From a virus, in IMG/VR virus record IMGVR_UViG_3300044825_001003, positions 38,749-102,748 of that record: a DNA stretch of 64,000 nt; one strand, written 5' to 3'. The notes beneath the pieces are model-generated. The model ran no database searches. It saw only the letters and a program-made list of their open reading frames with translations, and was not told the origin of the DNA. Positions 26,236-35,300 of the stretch are shown in pieces. The stretch's first letter is position 1. Each line of letters starts with the position of its first letter. Both the position numbers and the translations under genes were made by a program.

Positions 26236-26632
26236 TTGGGCAATGAACACGACCGCGTTTTACGGTGCCTTTAGAGATCAAGAACTTATCGGCGCTGGAT
26301 GGGTAGATAATCTCCTAGTAATTGGAGAAGATCCGGCGCTCACCAAGGCCGAGCTTGGATTCGGATTCATGCCAAGCTGCACTGTCTTCGAAGCTTTGCA
26401 GGCAGGCAGAATCATGCTAGACTATTCTTTTGACGTACTCGGAGTTGACTTCCTATTTGGCACAACACCGCGCTCAAACAGGGCTGCTCTTGCGTATGCA
26501 AAAAGACTAGGACTACGCATGTACGAGCCTGTCGAAAACTTCTGTACGTATCTCGGCAAGGTGGATGCTTGCGTAACCTCTTCAATCTCGAAGGAGGATT
26601 GGCATGGACGAAGCAAAAAGGAAAGAGCTTGA
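26108..26632 (+). CDS. GNAT-like (DUF2824-like) acetyltransferase
   Basis: 174 residues. The core shape is GNAT-like: 'FYGAFRDQELIGAGWVDNL' resembles strands 2-4, 'ELGFGFMP' the beta-bulge region, and 'LFGTTPRSNRAALAYAKRLGL' the acetyl-CoA end with N-x-x-A and an R-L-G-L turn. Short phage proteins of this kind (DUF2824) occur beside tail genes. The chosen ATG overlaps the previous gene by 128 bases; ATG 26168 would shorten it by 20 residues but has no ribosome site, whereas AGG at 26095 suits the longer form. The substrate is unknown. Confidence 0.55.
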   Translation: MITITPINRSPNLIGLWYLTMAHSGRANQVFYSFPHDLKFALDWAMNTTAFYGAFRDQELIGAGWVDNLLVIGEDPALTKAELGFGFMPSCTVFEALQAGRIMLDYSFDVLGVDFLFGTTPRSNRAALAYAKRLGLRMYEPVENFCTYLGKVDACVTSSISKEDWHGRSKKERA

Positions 26633-27581
26633 CGATTTCCTGAAGACGGCGCGTAAGGAGTTTGGCGATACGGTCGTCATTACCGCAAACGATAAGCGTC
26701 AGAGAGTAGATGTGATCTCTACCGGATCTCCGAAGGTAGATATCGCAACTGGAATTGGCGGGATTCCCAAGGGGCGAATCACGGAAGTCTTTGGCATGGA
26801 GTCTTCTGGCAAGACAACACTAGCCCTACATGCCGCAGCTAACGTGCAAAAGGCTGGTGAGTCTGTACTGTATGTAGACGTTGAACACGCTCTTGACCCT
26901 CGGTACGCAAGTAACCTTGGCATCAAGTTAGATGATCTAGTGATTAGCCAGCCAGACAACGGAGAGCAGGCCCTTGATGTAATCAAGTTCGGCCTGAAGT
27001 CTAAGGCATTTGGCCTGATCGTCCTTGACTCAGTAGCCTCCCTGGTTCCGCGAGTTGTATTTGAGGGCGACATGGCCGACGCTAACGTAGGCGTAGTGGC
27101 TCGGCTAATGTCTAAGGCTTGTCCGCTTTTCGTAGACCTAGCGGCTAATGCCAATACCGCGCTTTTAATGATTAACCAGATCCGGTCAACCATCGGCCAG
27201 AGTTATGGCGATCCCACGGTTACCAGCGGCGGCAAGGCGCTGAAGTTCTATGCCTCTGTCCGTATGCAGACATTCCGATCCACCCTCCAGAAAGACGGAG
27301 AACTAGTGGTCGGTAATACTGTTAAAGTTAAGGTCGTAAAGAACAAGCTGGCACCGCCATTCAAGGAGTGCGAGGCGGAAATCGTTTACGGTGAAGGGTT
27401 TAGCATGGAAAGCGATCTGCTTGACCTCGGCCAAGAACACGGTCTAGTTGAGCGAAGCGGAGCATGGTACACAATTAACGGAGAGAGAATGCAGGGTGGC
27501 GAAAGAGCCATTCAATACCTCCTAGCCAACCCCGATCTGTGCAAGTCAATGTACGATCAGATCATGGCCACCCTAGCCTAG
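26604..27581 (+). CDS. recA: RecA recombinase
   Basis: 325 residues, slightly shorter than bacterial RecA. It has Walker A GMESSGKT (64-71), the catalytic 'YVDVEHALDPRYA' (Glu present), Walker B 'LIVLDSVASLVP', 'LLMINQIRSTIG', and the signature loop 'PTVTSGGKALKFYASVR'. The very acidic C-terminal tail of cellular RecA is lacking. AAGGAGG stands before the ATG. It should form ATP-dependent filaments on ssDNA for phage recombination and repair. Its place in the virion-gene arm, between an acetyltransferase and an ejection protein rather than with replication genes, is odd. Confidence 0.95.
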   Translation: MDEAKRKELDDFLKTARKEFGDTVVITANDKRQRVDVISTGSPKVDIATGIGGIPKGRITEVFGMESSGKTTLALHAAANVQKAGESVLYVDVEHALDPRYASNLGIKLDDLVISQPDNGEQALDVIKFGLKSKAFGLIVLDSVASLVPRVVFEGDMADANVGVVARLMSKACPLFVDLAANANTALLMINQIRSTIGQSYGDPTVTSGGKALKFYASVRMQTFRSTLQKDGELVVGNTVKVKVVKNKLAPPFKECEAEIVYGEGFSMESDLLDLGQEHGLVERSGAWYTINGERMQGGERAIQYLLANPDLCKSMYDQIMATLA

Positions 27582-27601
27582 CCTAATTTACTTTGATATT
27601 G

Positions 27602-27650
27602 AGAGACTCCAAAACCTACAATCTAGGTAGAGGAGTCTCTTTATTTATTA
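27602..27650 (+). terminator. Terminator-like hairpin after recA, includes an SD
   Basis: AGAGACTCC (27602-27610) pairs with GGAGTCTCT (27632-27640); an inner CTAC/GTAG pair tightens the loop, and TTATTTATT follows. This has the form of a factor-independent terminator for recA. The 3' arm contains AGGAG (27631-27635), the only Shine-Dalgarno candidate for the ATG at 27650, so folding could also mask that site. Confidence 0.6.
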
Positions 27651-28498
27651 TGGGCGGCGGAAGCAAACGCAAAGCAGCAGAGCAAGAGCAGCGAAATATC
27701 TACCAGCAACAGAAAGACCTCGCCGACTTCTTCATGGGTCAGTCCAAGGAAGAACTTGCTCGTCGTCGAGAGATGCAGAAGCCAGTAGTTGACTATTATA
27801 CCCAGCTTGCATCTGGAGATCCGTCAAAGATCTTAACAGCATCTGCCGTTCCTCTCGGCAATCTAGCTAAGATGACCCAGCAAGCTAAGGCTAATATTAT
27901 GGAGATGGCTCCCGGTGCCGCCCGAACCGCAGCTCTTGGCCAACTTAACCGTGAAGCCGGTGGTCAGCAGGCAACGATGCTCAACCAAGCATACTTGTCT
28001 GCTTTCCCCGCTCTACAGGGCATGGCCTCAGAGACAGGTAGTTTTGGTCTACAGCAAGCCGGTGCTGGATACCGTGGCATTGAGGGCGCAGGCGCTACCA
28101 ATAAACAGTTGATGGATACTTATCAGCAGCAGAAGGCTTCGCAGCTTGGCCTAATCGGAAGTCTGGCAGGTGCCGCTGGCAGTATGGTAACTGGTGGGCT
28201 CATGGGCGGCAAAGGAGCGGCCGGAACTGCTGGTAAATCATTTAGCCCATCTACGTTTCAATACGCTTTAGCTGGAGCGCCAAGTATATTTAACGCCGTT
28301 TCTCCCGGTGCCGGTGGCGGCATGTCGGCTCTCCCTCAGACTGCTCCAATTGGCTCTGGATTTAATCTGCCAACTACGTATAGCGGCATCCCTAATGCAA
28401 GTTGGTATACATCTCCACTACCCACGGCGGCGACTAATCCATACATACAAATTCCTGGATCTCCTGCCGGATATGGAGCCAGCGTAGGACCGAGGTAA
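27650..28498 (+). CDS. Ejection-type internal virion protein
   Basis: 282 residues from ATG 27650 (MGGGSKRKAAEQEQ). The N-terminal half is charged and helical with many Gln/Glu (NIYQQQKDLADFFMGQSKEE), the second half Gly/Ala/Ser-rich (LIGSLAGAAGSMVTGGLMGG). This matches the small internal core or ejection proteins of podoviruses (compare T7 gp14 or P22 gp7 in layout, not in sequence), which form part of the channel for DNA entry. It is first in a run of four such genes. Confidence 0.55.
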   Translation: MGGGSKRKAAEQEQRNIYQQQKDLADFFMGQSKEELARRREMQKPVVDYYTQLASGDPSKILTASAVPLGNLAKMTQQAKANIMEMAPGAARTAALGQLNREAGGQQATMLNQAYLSAFPALQGMASETGSFGLQQAGAGYRGIEGAGATNKQLMDTYQQQKASQLGLIGSLAGAAGSMVTGGLMGGKGAAGTAGKSFSPSTFQYALAGAPSIFNAVSPGAGGGMSALPQTAPIGSGFNLPTTYSGIPNASWYTSPLPTAATNPYIQIPGSPAGYGASVGPR

Positions 28499-28508
28499 TT
28501 TTACGACT

Positions 28509-30530
28509 ATGGCACAACAAGATCAACTAGGTCCATTCTCTGAGTACCTCACCAAACCAGCCGCTGCTGCCATGGCACCCATGCCTGTTCCGCAAGTGAC
28601 AGGACTAGAAAACACCGGAGCTGCGATTGGCAATATCGCCATGAATTTCATTAACGGCCTTCGCCAAGGACGTATGCAGAAGTATGCGATGCAAGAGGCC
28701 GAGAGAGAAAAGCAATTTAACGCATACCAACATGCTATTAAAACGGTAGCAGCCAGCGATTTACCGGATCAGCAAAAGCAGATGCTACATGCAAAGTTAT
28801 CCCTGCCTCTAATTCAGAGTATTGCAGGAGACAAGAACGCAACTTCAAAGCAGACCGGGAATCCGCTTACCGACGTTGTGAAGAACGTAGCAACTGGAAT
28901 AATCGGCGGAAATGTTCCCAAAAAAGGCCAGCCTCTTTCCATGGAGCCAGTAGTCGAGGCTCTTCAAATGGCCAGCGACCCGTCTTTTTCGAGAACTAGG
29001 CTTGCGTCTGGGTACGAGGCAAAAATTCGGGCAAGGGGATCGCAGATACAAAAAGAGAACCCCTACGCCGATGCAAACACCTTCATGAATGACCCTGAAA
29101 TACAGGCCACTATCAAGCAAGCCGAGGAACAAATTGGACCTTATGATTCTCCATACTTAAAATCGATTCGAGGAGAATTAAAAACGCCTAGCTACATGGA
29201 GCGAGCACAGCTTAAAGTACTTCAAGAGGCTGGAGTCTTACCGGGGGTACAGCAGGGAGCGCCAGAAGCAAGCCCCGCTGTCTCTATTGCTCCTTCTCCC
29301 GGCACTACTCCGACCGCAGGAACAACAGCAGCCCCGCCAGCAGAAAGAATAGGCCCAGTACAGTTAAACCCGGAAGCTTTGAATAGAGCGAGAGCTGCCA
29401 GTACTGTCCCTGGCTTTCAGGGAACATATAGACTTAGCCCGAATACCTCAGAGTACGAGTATAACGGAAAGAGAGTCGTCGTTAAGCCGTTCCAGGGGAT
29501 GCTGGACGGTAAGAGCGTTTCGGGGATGCTGGATGAATCAACCAATACTCTTTACCCTACTGGAGCGCTAACAAAACAGCTTCGCCCTGGGCAATACGCA
29601 ACCGAAGAAGTTGAGCGAGCCTACAATTCTATCGCTCCGCAAATAAAAGAAGTATTAAAAGGAGTAGACCCAAGGGTTCAATCCGCAATGCTCATGGAGG
29701 CTGAGGCATATAAGAACAGCGGAGATATGGAAGGAATAAAAAGACTTCCATCTAAAGCCTCTGATAGAGTCATTAAGCTAGTTGACGCCGAGAGAGAGGC
29801 GATCGAGAGAGAAAAACAAATAAATGCTGGCAATGCCAAGATGATTGCAACCTTAAACGATAGGGAAAAAAGAGCCAACAACACAGCTTTGACATCGGCA
29901 GTGAGTTATTATTTGGCCAGCCCGAGAAAGAAGGCTCTCGACGAAATGAGTATGCAATACAGCTCATTTATCGGGGAAACTCCAAATCTTGATATACAAG
30001 GATATCTCGCCAACCCCAAGGGATACAGAAAGAAGGATGGCACTCCGATCACCCAAGCAGACTTAACATTGATAGATAAGTCACTGGCTCGACTGATTGC
30101 AAAAATGACCGACGACCGAAGCGCTGTAAAGCAAGAAGAAGAACGCGGGTATAACGACCTAGTTGGAGTTCTCCAGAAGGCTGGCATCAATATACAGAGC
30201 GTTATTGGTGGAGGTAGTAATCTTGGAAATGACGAGACAAGAAGAGCTTTGTTTGGTGTTATATCCAGCATTCGTAGATCGCTAGATGAAAAAGCTAAGC
30301 AAACCAAAGAAGAAAGAAAGGCATCCATATCCCATCTCGGAATAGATCCAGAAACCGTAAACAGGTCTTTCGGGGACTATATCACCATAGGCGGAGTGGG
30401 CACTGAAGCTGCCCCAAGCATACCGGCCAGAAGGCTAAAGACAGGTGGGACGAACGCGCCTCCCTCTAGTGGGAAGCCATCGGGACTGGAAGCATTTAAG
30501 CATTTGAACCCCGAAGTAAAGGTGCAATAA
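28509..30530 (+). CDS. Ejection-type internal virion protein
   Basis: 673 residues. The start has 'GLENTGAAIGNIAMNFINGLRQ', a Gly-rich amphipathic segment often seen at the N-terminus of internal virion proteins. A Pro/Ala/Thr linker lies at about 255-280, and the rest is long helical, charged sequence (YNSIAPQIKEVLKGVDPRV; ERAYN; DREKRANNTALTSAVSYYL). No enzyme motif was found. Its stop overlaps the start of the next gene (TAATG). A role in forming or lining the ejection conduit is inferred from order. Confidence 0.55.
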   Translation: MAQQDQLGPFSEYLTKPAAAAMAPMPVPQVTGLENTGAAIGNIAMNFINGLRQGRMQKYAMQEAEREKQFNAYQHAIKTVAASDLPDQQKQMLHAKLSLPLIQSIAGDKNATSKQTGNPLTDVVKNVATGIIGGNVPKKGQPLSMEPVVEALQMASDPSFSRTRLASGYEAKIRARGSQIQKENPYADANTFMNDPEIQATIKQAEEQIGPYDSPYLKSIRGELKTPSYMERAQLKVLQEAGVLPGVQQGAPEASPAVSIAPSPGTTPTAGTTAAPPAERIGPVQLNPEALNRARAASTVPGFQGTYRLSPNTSEYEYNGKRVVVKPFQGMLDGKSVSGMLDESTNTLYPTGALTKQLRPGQYATEEVERAYNSIAPQIKEVLKGVDPRVQSAMLMEAEAYKNSGDMEGIKRLPSKASDRVIKLVDAEREAIEREKQINAGNAKMIATLNDREKRANNTALTSAVSYYLASPRKKALDEMSMQYSSFIGETPNLDIQGYLANPKGYRKKDGTPITQADLTLIDKSLARLIAKMTDDRSAVKQEEERGYNDLVGVLQKAGINIQSVIGGGSNLGNDETRRALFGVISSIRRSLDEKAKQTKEERKASISHLGIDPETVNRSFGDYITIGGVGTEAAPSIPARRLKTGGTNAPPSSGKPSGLEAFKHLNPEVKVQ

Positions 30531-32380
30531 TGGCGGATCAAGGCAAAAAGGTGTTAATGATTCTGCCTGATGGGAGTGAGGCGTACTTCCCAGAGGCTAA
30601 CGTAAAAGCGGCTCAAGACCTTGGGGCTAAATTATCTAGCACTACCCCGCCACCAACAAAAGGCGTTACGGAATTAGCTACAGCCGCATCTCAGCAAGCT
30701 AGAGGCGCGGCAGAAACCTCTGGGAGTGCGGCAAGAGCAGTAGCTGGCGTGCTAGGAGATTTTACCGCCGGAATTGGCACATCGCTTACCGCTATCCCTG
30801 GACAAGTAATGCGCTTGGCCGGTGGAGATCCGTCAAAGGTAGAACTTCCTTTCCCTCAAATTACTCCTACCGGAGAAAGAATACCAGCTACCTTAGAGTC
30901 AATTGGTAAACCTCCAGAAACCATGGCGGGAAAAACTGGAGAGGTGGTCGGCGAGGCTATGCAACTCGCCACTGGAGGGGCAGCAGTAAAAGGTGCCGCT
31001 AAATACGGTGCTAAAGCGCTAACTAAAGCCCCTCAGGTAGTTAATCTGGCCGCAAAAGCAGCTCCGCGTACCGCCAAGATGGCTAAAATTATAGAAGACG
31101 CTGCTGCCTCTTCGCCAAAAATAGCAGCAGCGGTAGAGTGGGCAGCGAAGACCGGCACTCAGGCAGCGCAAGACATAGTAACTTCTGCGGCTATGGAATA
31201 TTCTAAAACTGGCAATGCAGAAGAGGCCCTTGCTAACGCAGAAAAAGGAGCTGGTATAGTCGCTGGCCTATCGACTCTAGGTAAGGCTGTAGCGCCAACT
31301 GGGAAATGGTTAGTGGGTAAAGCTATGACTCGCATTACCGATTTTCCGGACTACCACATGTCGCTAATTGACCGCCTATACGAGACAGGAAGTAAGTTTA
31401 CTAAAGCAGGAAAGCAAGCAATAGAAGCTCGTGCAAAAGGCGTAGTCAAGGCCATGAAAGATGCCTCAGATAAAGCTGACTACTGGCTTAGGCAAGCAAA
31501 TGCTCAAATAGCGTCTGGAACCGTTCAAGATCCTTCTGGCATAATCCCCAAAGATGGAAGGATGGTTCCGTTTGCGCAGATCTTAAATAAAGAAATTGGA
31601 GACCTGCTAACAAAAGCGGGTGGGTCTACGACTAAAGTAGGTAGTAAAATCGCTGAGGCGTTAAACGACATCAAGAAACAGCTTCCACAGGATCAAAACG
31701 GCAATTTTATAAATCTTACATTCAAAGAGGCAGAGGAGAAGAAAGAAACTCTACAAGCGGCTTTGACGGAGTTTTATCACACTCTTGACAAAAATACAAT
31801 CGACGACCAGACTTTATTGAGGGTTAGAAAAGCAGTAGCCGACTCAATCAGAGAAGGTCAAAGGGCTGGCTTTGACATCCTTAAAAGCGCAATGGATAAA
31901 GTAAAACTGCCTAATATCAAAGATATGAAGCCATATCAAATCTGGCTTCCTGGCGCAAAAAGACCTGTCGATTACAAGGAAGCTGGCCGAACGGCGATGA
32001 AAGATTATGATTTGCTTGAGCTTGCCAGAATGTACGAACTAGAGAATCTTCCACAGAGAAAAGGCTCCGCAGGTACATACGCAACCGCTTCTATCTCCGC
32101 TTCCCAGCTTGCCAATCAAAGCTATCTTACTCCATCACAGATGTCTTGGATTGCCAGGAAAGTCTTCTCGCCAGCCACGCTGACAACAATGCCTGAAGTA
32201 ATGGCTAGAGCACAGAGAGCAGGTCGGGCTATAGGCCCTACTGTTGGTACGCAAATCACAACTAGAGCCGTTGGGGAGAGGACCGCTAAACCACCAAGTA
32301 TGACCGAATGGATCCAGCAGCAAGCCGCACCTGCTTCGCAAAATTCTTCGATTAACTACGACAGCCCCCTTAATCAGTAA
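30530..32380 (+). CDS. Ejection-type virion protein with Ala/Gly-rich segments
   Basis: 616 residues. The start 'VLMILPDGSEAYFPEANVKAAQDLGAK' resembles a short N-terminal module common in phage and mobile-element injected proteins. It is followed by Ala/Gly-rich weakly hydrophobic stretches (AAVKGAAKYGAKALTKAPQ; about 60-250) that could insert in a membrane after ejection, then a charged helical domain (about 265-480) and a polar C-terminus. No catalytic motif is recognised. It is coupled to both neighbours. Confidence 0.55.
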   Translation: MADQGKKVLMILPDGSEAYFPEANVKAAQDLGAKLSSTTPPPTKGVTELATAASQQARGAAETSGSAARAVAGVLGDFTAGIGTSLTAIPGQVMRLAGGDPSKVELPFPQITPTGERIPATLESIGKPPETMAGKTGEVVGEAMQLATGGAAVKGAAKYGAKALTKAPQVVNLAAKAAPRTAKMAKIIEDAAASSPKIAAAVEWAAKTGTQAAQDIVTSAAMEYSKTGNAEEALANAEKGAGIVAGLSTLGKAVAPTGKWLVGKAMTRITDFPDYHMSLIDRLYETGSKFTKAGKQAIEARAKGVVKAMKDASDKADYWLRQANAQIASGTVQDPSGIIPKDGRMVPFAQILNKEIGDLLTKAGGSTTKVGSKIAEALNDIKKQLPQDQNGNFINLTFKEAEEKKETLQAALTEFYHTLDKNTIDDQTLLRVRKAVADSIREGQRAGFDILKSAMDKVKLPNIKDMKPYQIWLPGAKRPVDYKEAGRTAMKDYDLLELARMYELENLPQRKGSAGTYATASISASQLANQSYLTPSQMSWIARKVFSPATLTTMPEVMARAQRAGRAIGPTVGTQITTRAVGERTAKPPSMTEWIQQQAAPASQNSSINYDSPLNQ

Positions 32381-32395
32381 AGGTAAACTATAAAC

Positions 32396-35300
32396 ATGGC
32401 TGAACAGCAACTGCCTGATATTAACGACTATATTAACGAACTTCCGGTAGACGCGGCAAAACAGGACAAACTTTACTATGCGTTTTATTCTGACAACCCT
32501 CGGAAGGCGCTTGAATCTATCCAGGATGTACCAAAAGAAATAAGGCAGGCATTGTTTTCTATTCGAGGAAAAATCCACAAGGGAGAACAGTACGACCTTA
32601 ACGACATTGTAAAATCTGCTGGCATATCAAAACCAGTAGTAGTTTCTGCGCCTAAGCCCAAGGCACCGCCAGTTGCCGGCACCCCTTCCCTTACTATTGA
32701 GCAGAACAACAATCCTTTTGCTTTGAGACCAACTTCGGGTGAGTCTTTTATTGGCGAAGAGAAGGGCGGGAACCGTGGGTTTGCAGTGTTTGATACGCCC
32801 TCTAGCAGCGCCAGGGCAGCTACTATTACGCTGCAAAATTACCAATCAAAGTATGGCCTGGATACGCTAAGGAAGATCTTCAATCGGTACGCTCCAAAGT
32901 CTGATAATAATCAGCCTGATAAGTATGCTACTAGGGTAGCCAAAGATCTTGGCGTTGACCCAGATGATCCAATTGACACCAAAGACCCTGACCTGATGAA
33001 GCAGTTGCTTAGGTCGATTGCAAAGGTAGAACTAGGGAGCGAAGAAAAAGCTGATAGTTACTTCCAAGACATTGAAGATGGGGTCGGTAGAGCGTTTGAG
33101 AGACTTGCTCAACAAAAACCGGCACCCTCGGCCAGAAAGGAAGCTACAACTTCAAGGGTCTCAAAGCCCGGGCCTTACATAACCAAGCTTAGTCCAAGTG
33201 AAGAACAGGAATTCATTCAATGGGCAGAAAAGAATAATGTACCGTTTGACTTAAGTGCGGATGCAGATTACGACATGCCTGGGTTCTGGAAAGCGCTTAA
33301 AGCCAAAGACCCACGGGCAACGACCGAGCAAAAACCAGATGGACTACATTTTCCTGATATATGGAAAACTCCAGCGCATGAAACTTTTTCTAGTGAAAGT
33401 ATTTACGCTGGGCCAGATGCTCCGAAGTGGAAGGGCTCAAAGCTGTACGATTCTACTGGCAAGCTAATCAAAGATGAAAGCGAATTAGCAAAGCCCGATA
33501 AAGAAGCCGAGAAGAAAACCGCGCCACCCCCAACTGCTAAACCGGTAGTAGAAAAGAAAGAATCAATCATTCCAGGGACCGAACTAACCGGCCTACCTGG
33601 AGTTCCGCTGCCTTCTCTTCCAGGAGAACGCGAGACTCGCAGAAGGATAAAAGAAGAAGGGTTTTTCTTTAAGTCAAAGCCTAAGCCGACAGAAGCGCCA
33701 AGGGCTGAGAGAAAAACAACTGTCGAGCCGACTAAAAACAAGCCTGTTGAAGTTCAAAAGAAAGACACCACAAAAACAGAGGCTATCGGCATTCCTCAGA
33801 TTTCTACCGCTAAGCCACCAGTAGAAGAAGTCTACGCTCCGTCCCTTGCTAAAGATCTATTCAACGCCACCGTCAGAGGAATAGTTCCTGGTTTCTTTAA
33901 TATCCCAAGAATACTAAGTCGCGTTCCTGGCGGATTCAGAGAAGATATTGAAGCTCTCCGCACAGTTCCTTCAGACATTCAGCGCAACGAAGGCTTTATC
34001 GGGCAAGAAGCAAGGGCAAAAGAAGATGCACTTAACCGCAAAAAGACAGCTCAGCTAATCGCCAGAGCGGAAGAAAAAGTTCTACCTGAAGCTCCTGTAT
34101 CTGGGGTAGCTAAGTTCACTGAGTCTACAGCTTCCACCGCGCCTTATATCGTTGCTGGCGCGGTCGGTGGGCCATATGCAACCAGAGCTATGGGCGCAGC
34201 CGCTGGCGCAGAGGAGGCACTTACAAGGGCAGACATAAGCGGCAAGCCACTCACTGAAGGCCAGAGAGTAGCCATAGGGACAGCGGGCGCTGGTATCGGA
34301 TTAACTGAAGCTATCCCTATTGATAGGGTTATCGGTAGGCTGATTGGTGCTGGTGTAGTTAACAAGGCCCTGACTGATGCTGATATTGTAAAGCTATTAT
34401 TCCCGAAATTAGGAGACCGCCTAAAGAGCGCTGGTGTTCAATTTGGCGCAGAAGCCCTGCAAGAAGGGTTCTCCGGATTAGCTCAAAATGCACTTGAATC
34501 CATGTATGGCGGCAGGCCGGTTGAAGAGATTTGGACCGACGTAGGAAATCAATTTGCTATGGGTGGCGGCGCTGGCCTAGTTATTGATATATTAAGCCAG
34601 TTGGCCGGAACCCGCATTGGCCGAAATCGCTTAAAGAGAATGGGGATTGACCCACAAGCATACAAAGAGTGGGTCGAGTCCGGCGAGGCAGATAAAGCCA
34701 AAGCGGAAGCAGAGGAAATTGCAAGGAAGGCCATGGCTCCAGAAGAGGCACCAGCCGCTCAGCCCGAGCCTCCTCCGGCAGTCGAGACGCCAGCTCCAGC
34801 CGTACCCACTGCACCGCCAGCGACAGCAGAGCAGCCTGCCCCCGTAACAGCAGAAACAGAAATTGAGCCAGTAGAAGCACCGCCAGTAATTGCCGAGCCT
34901 CCAACTACCGCTACCGCTACTCCTCCAGTAGTCACTGCTACCGCCGAGCCTCCAGCAGTAGAAGCAAAGCCAACTGAAGGCGTGACGACGGCAGAGGTCA
35001 AAGACCTAGAAGTTACTGATCCATTTAGCGGAAGTTCAACTACGGTTCAAGTTCCGTCTTCCGTCGCAGCTAAATATGAGACACTGACAGATCTCCAAAA
35101 AGAGGCTGCTGCTGGCAACTTCCTAGCCCTAGCATCAACCCCACTAGAAGATATCAGTAGCGAGATAAGGTCTATCAAGAACGACCTTAAGGAGTTAGAT
35201 AAAAACCCAGCGGCAGCGGCTGGACTAGACCCATACTTCCCCAGTCCAGAGGATTTCAAATCATTCACCAATGAAATTATCATTCCGTACTTGGAACATC

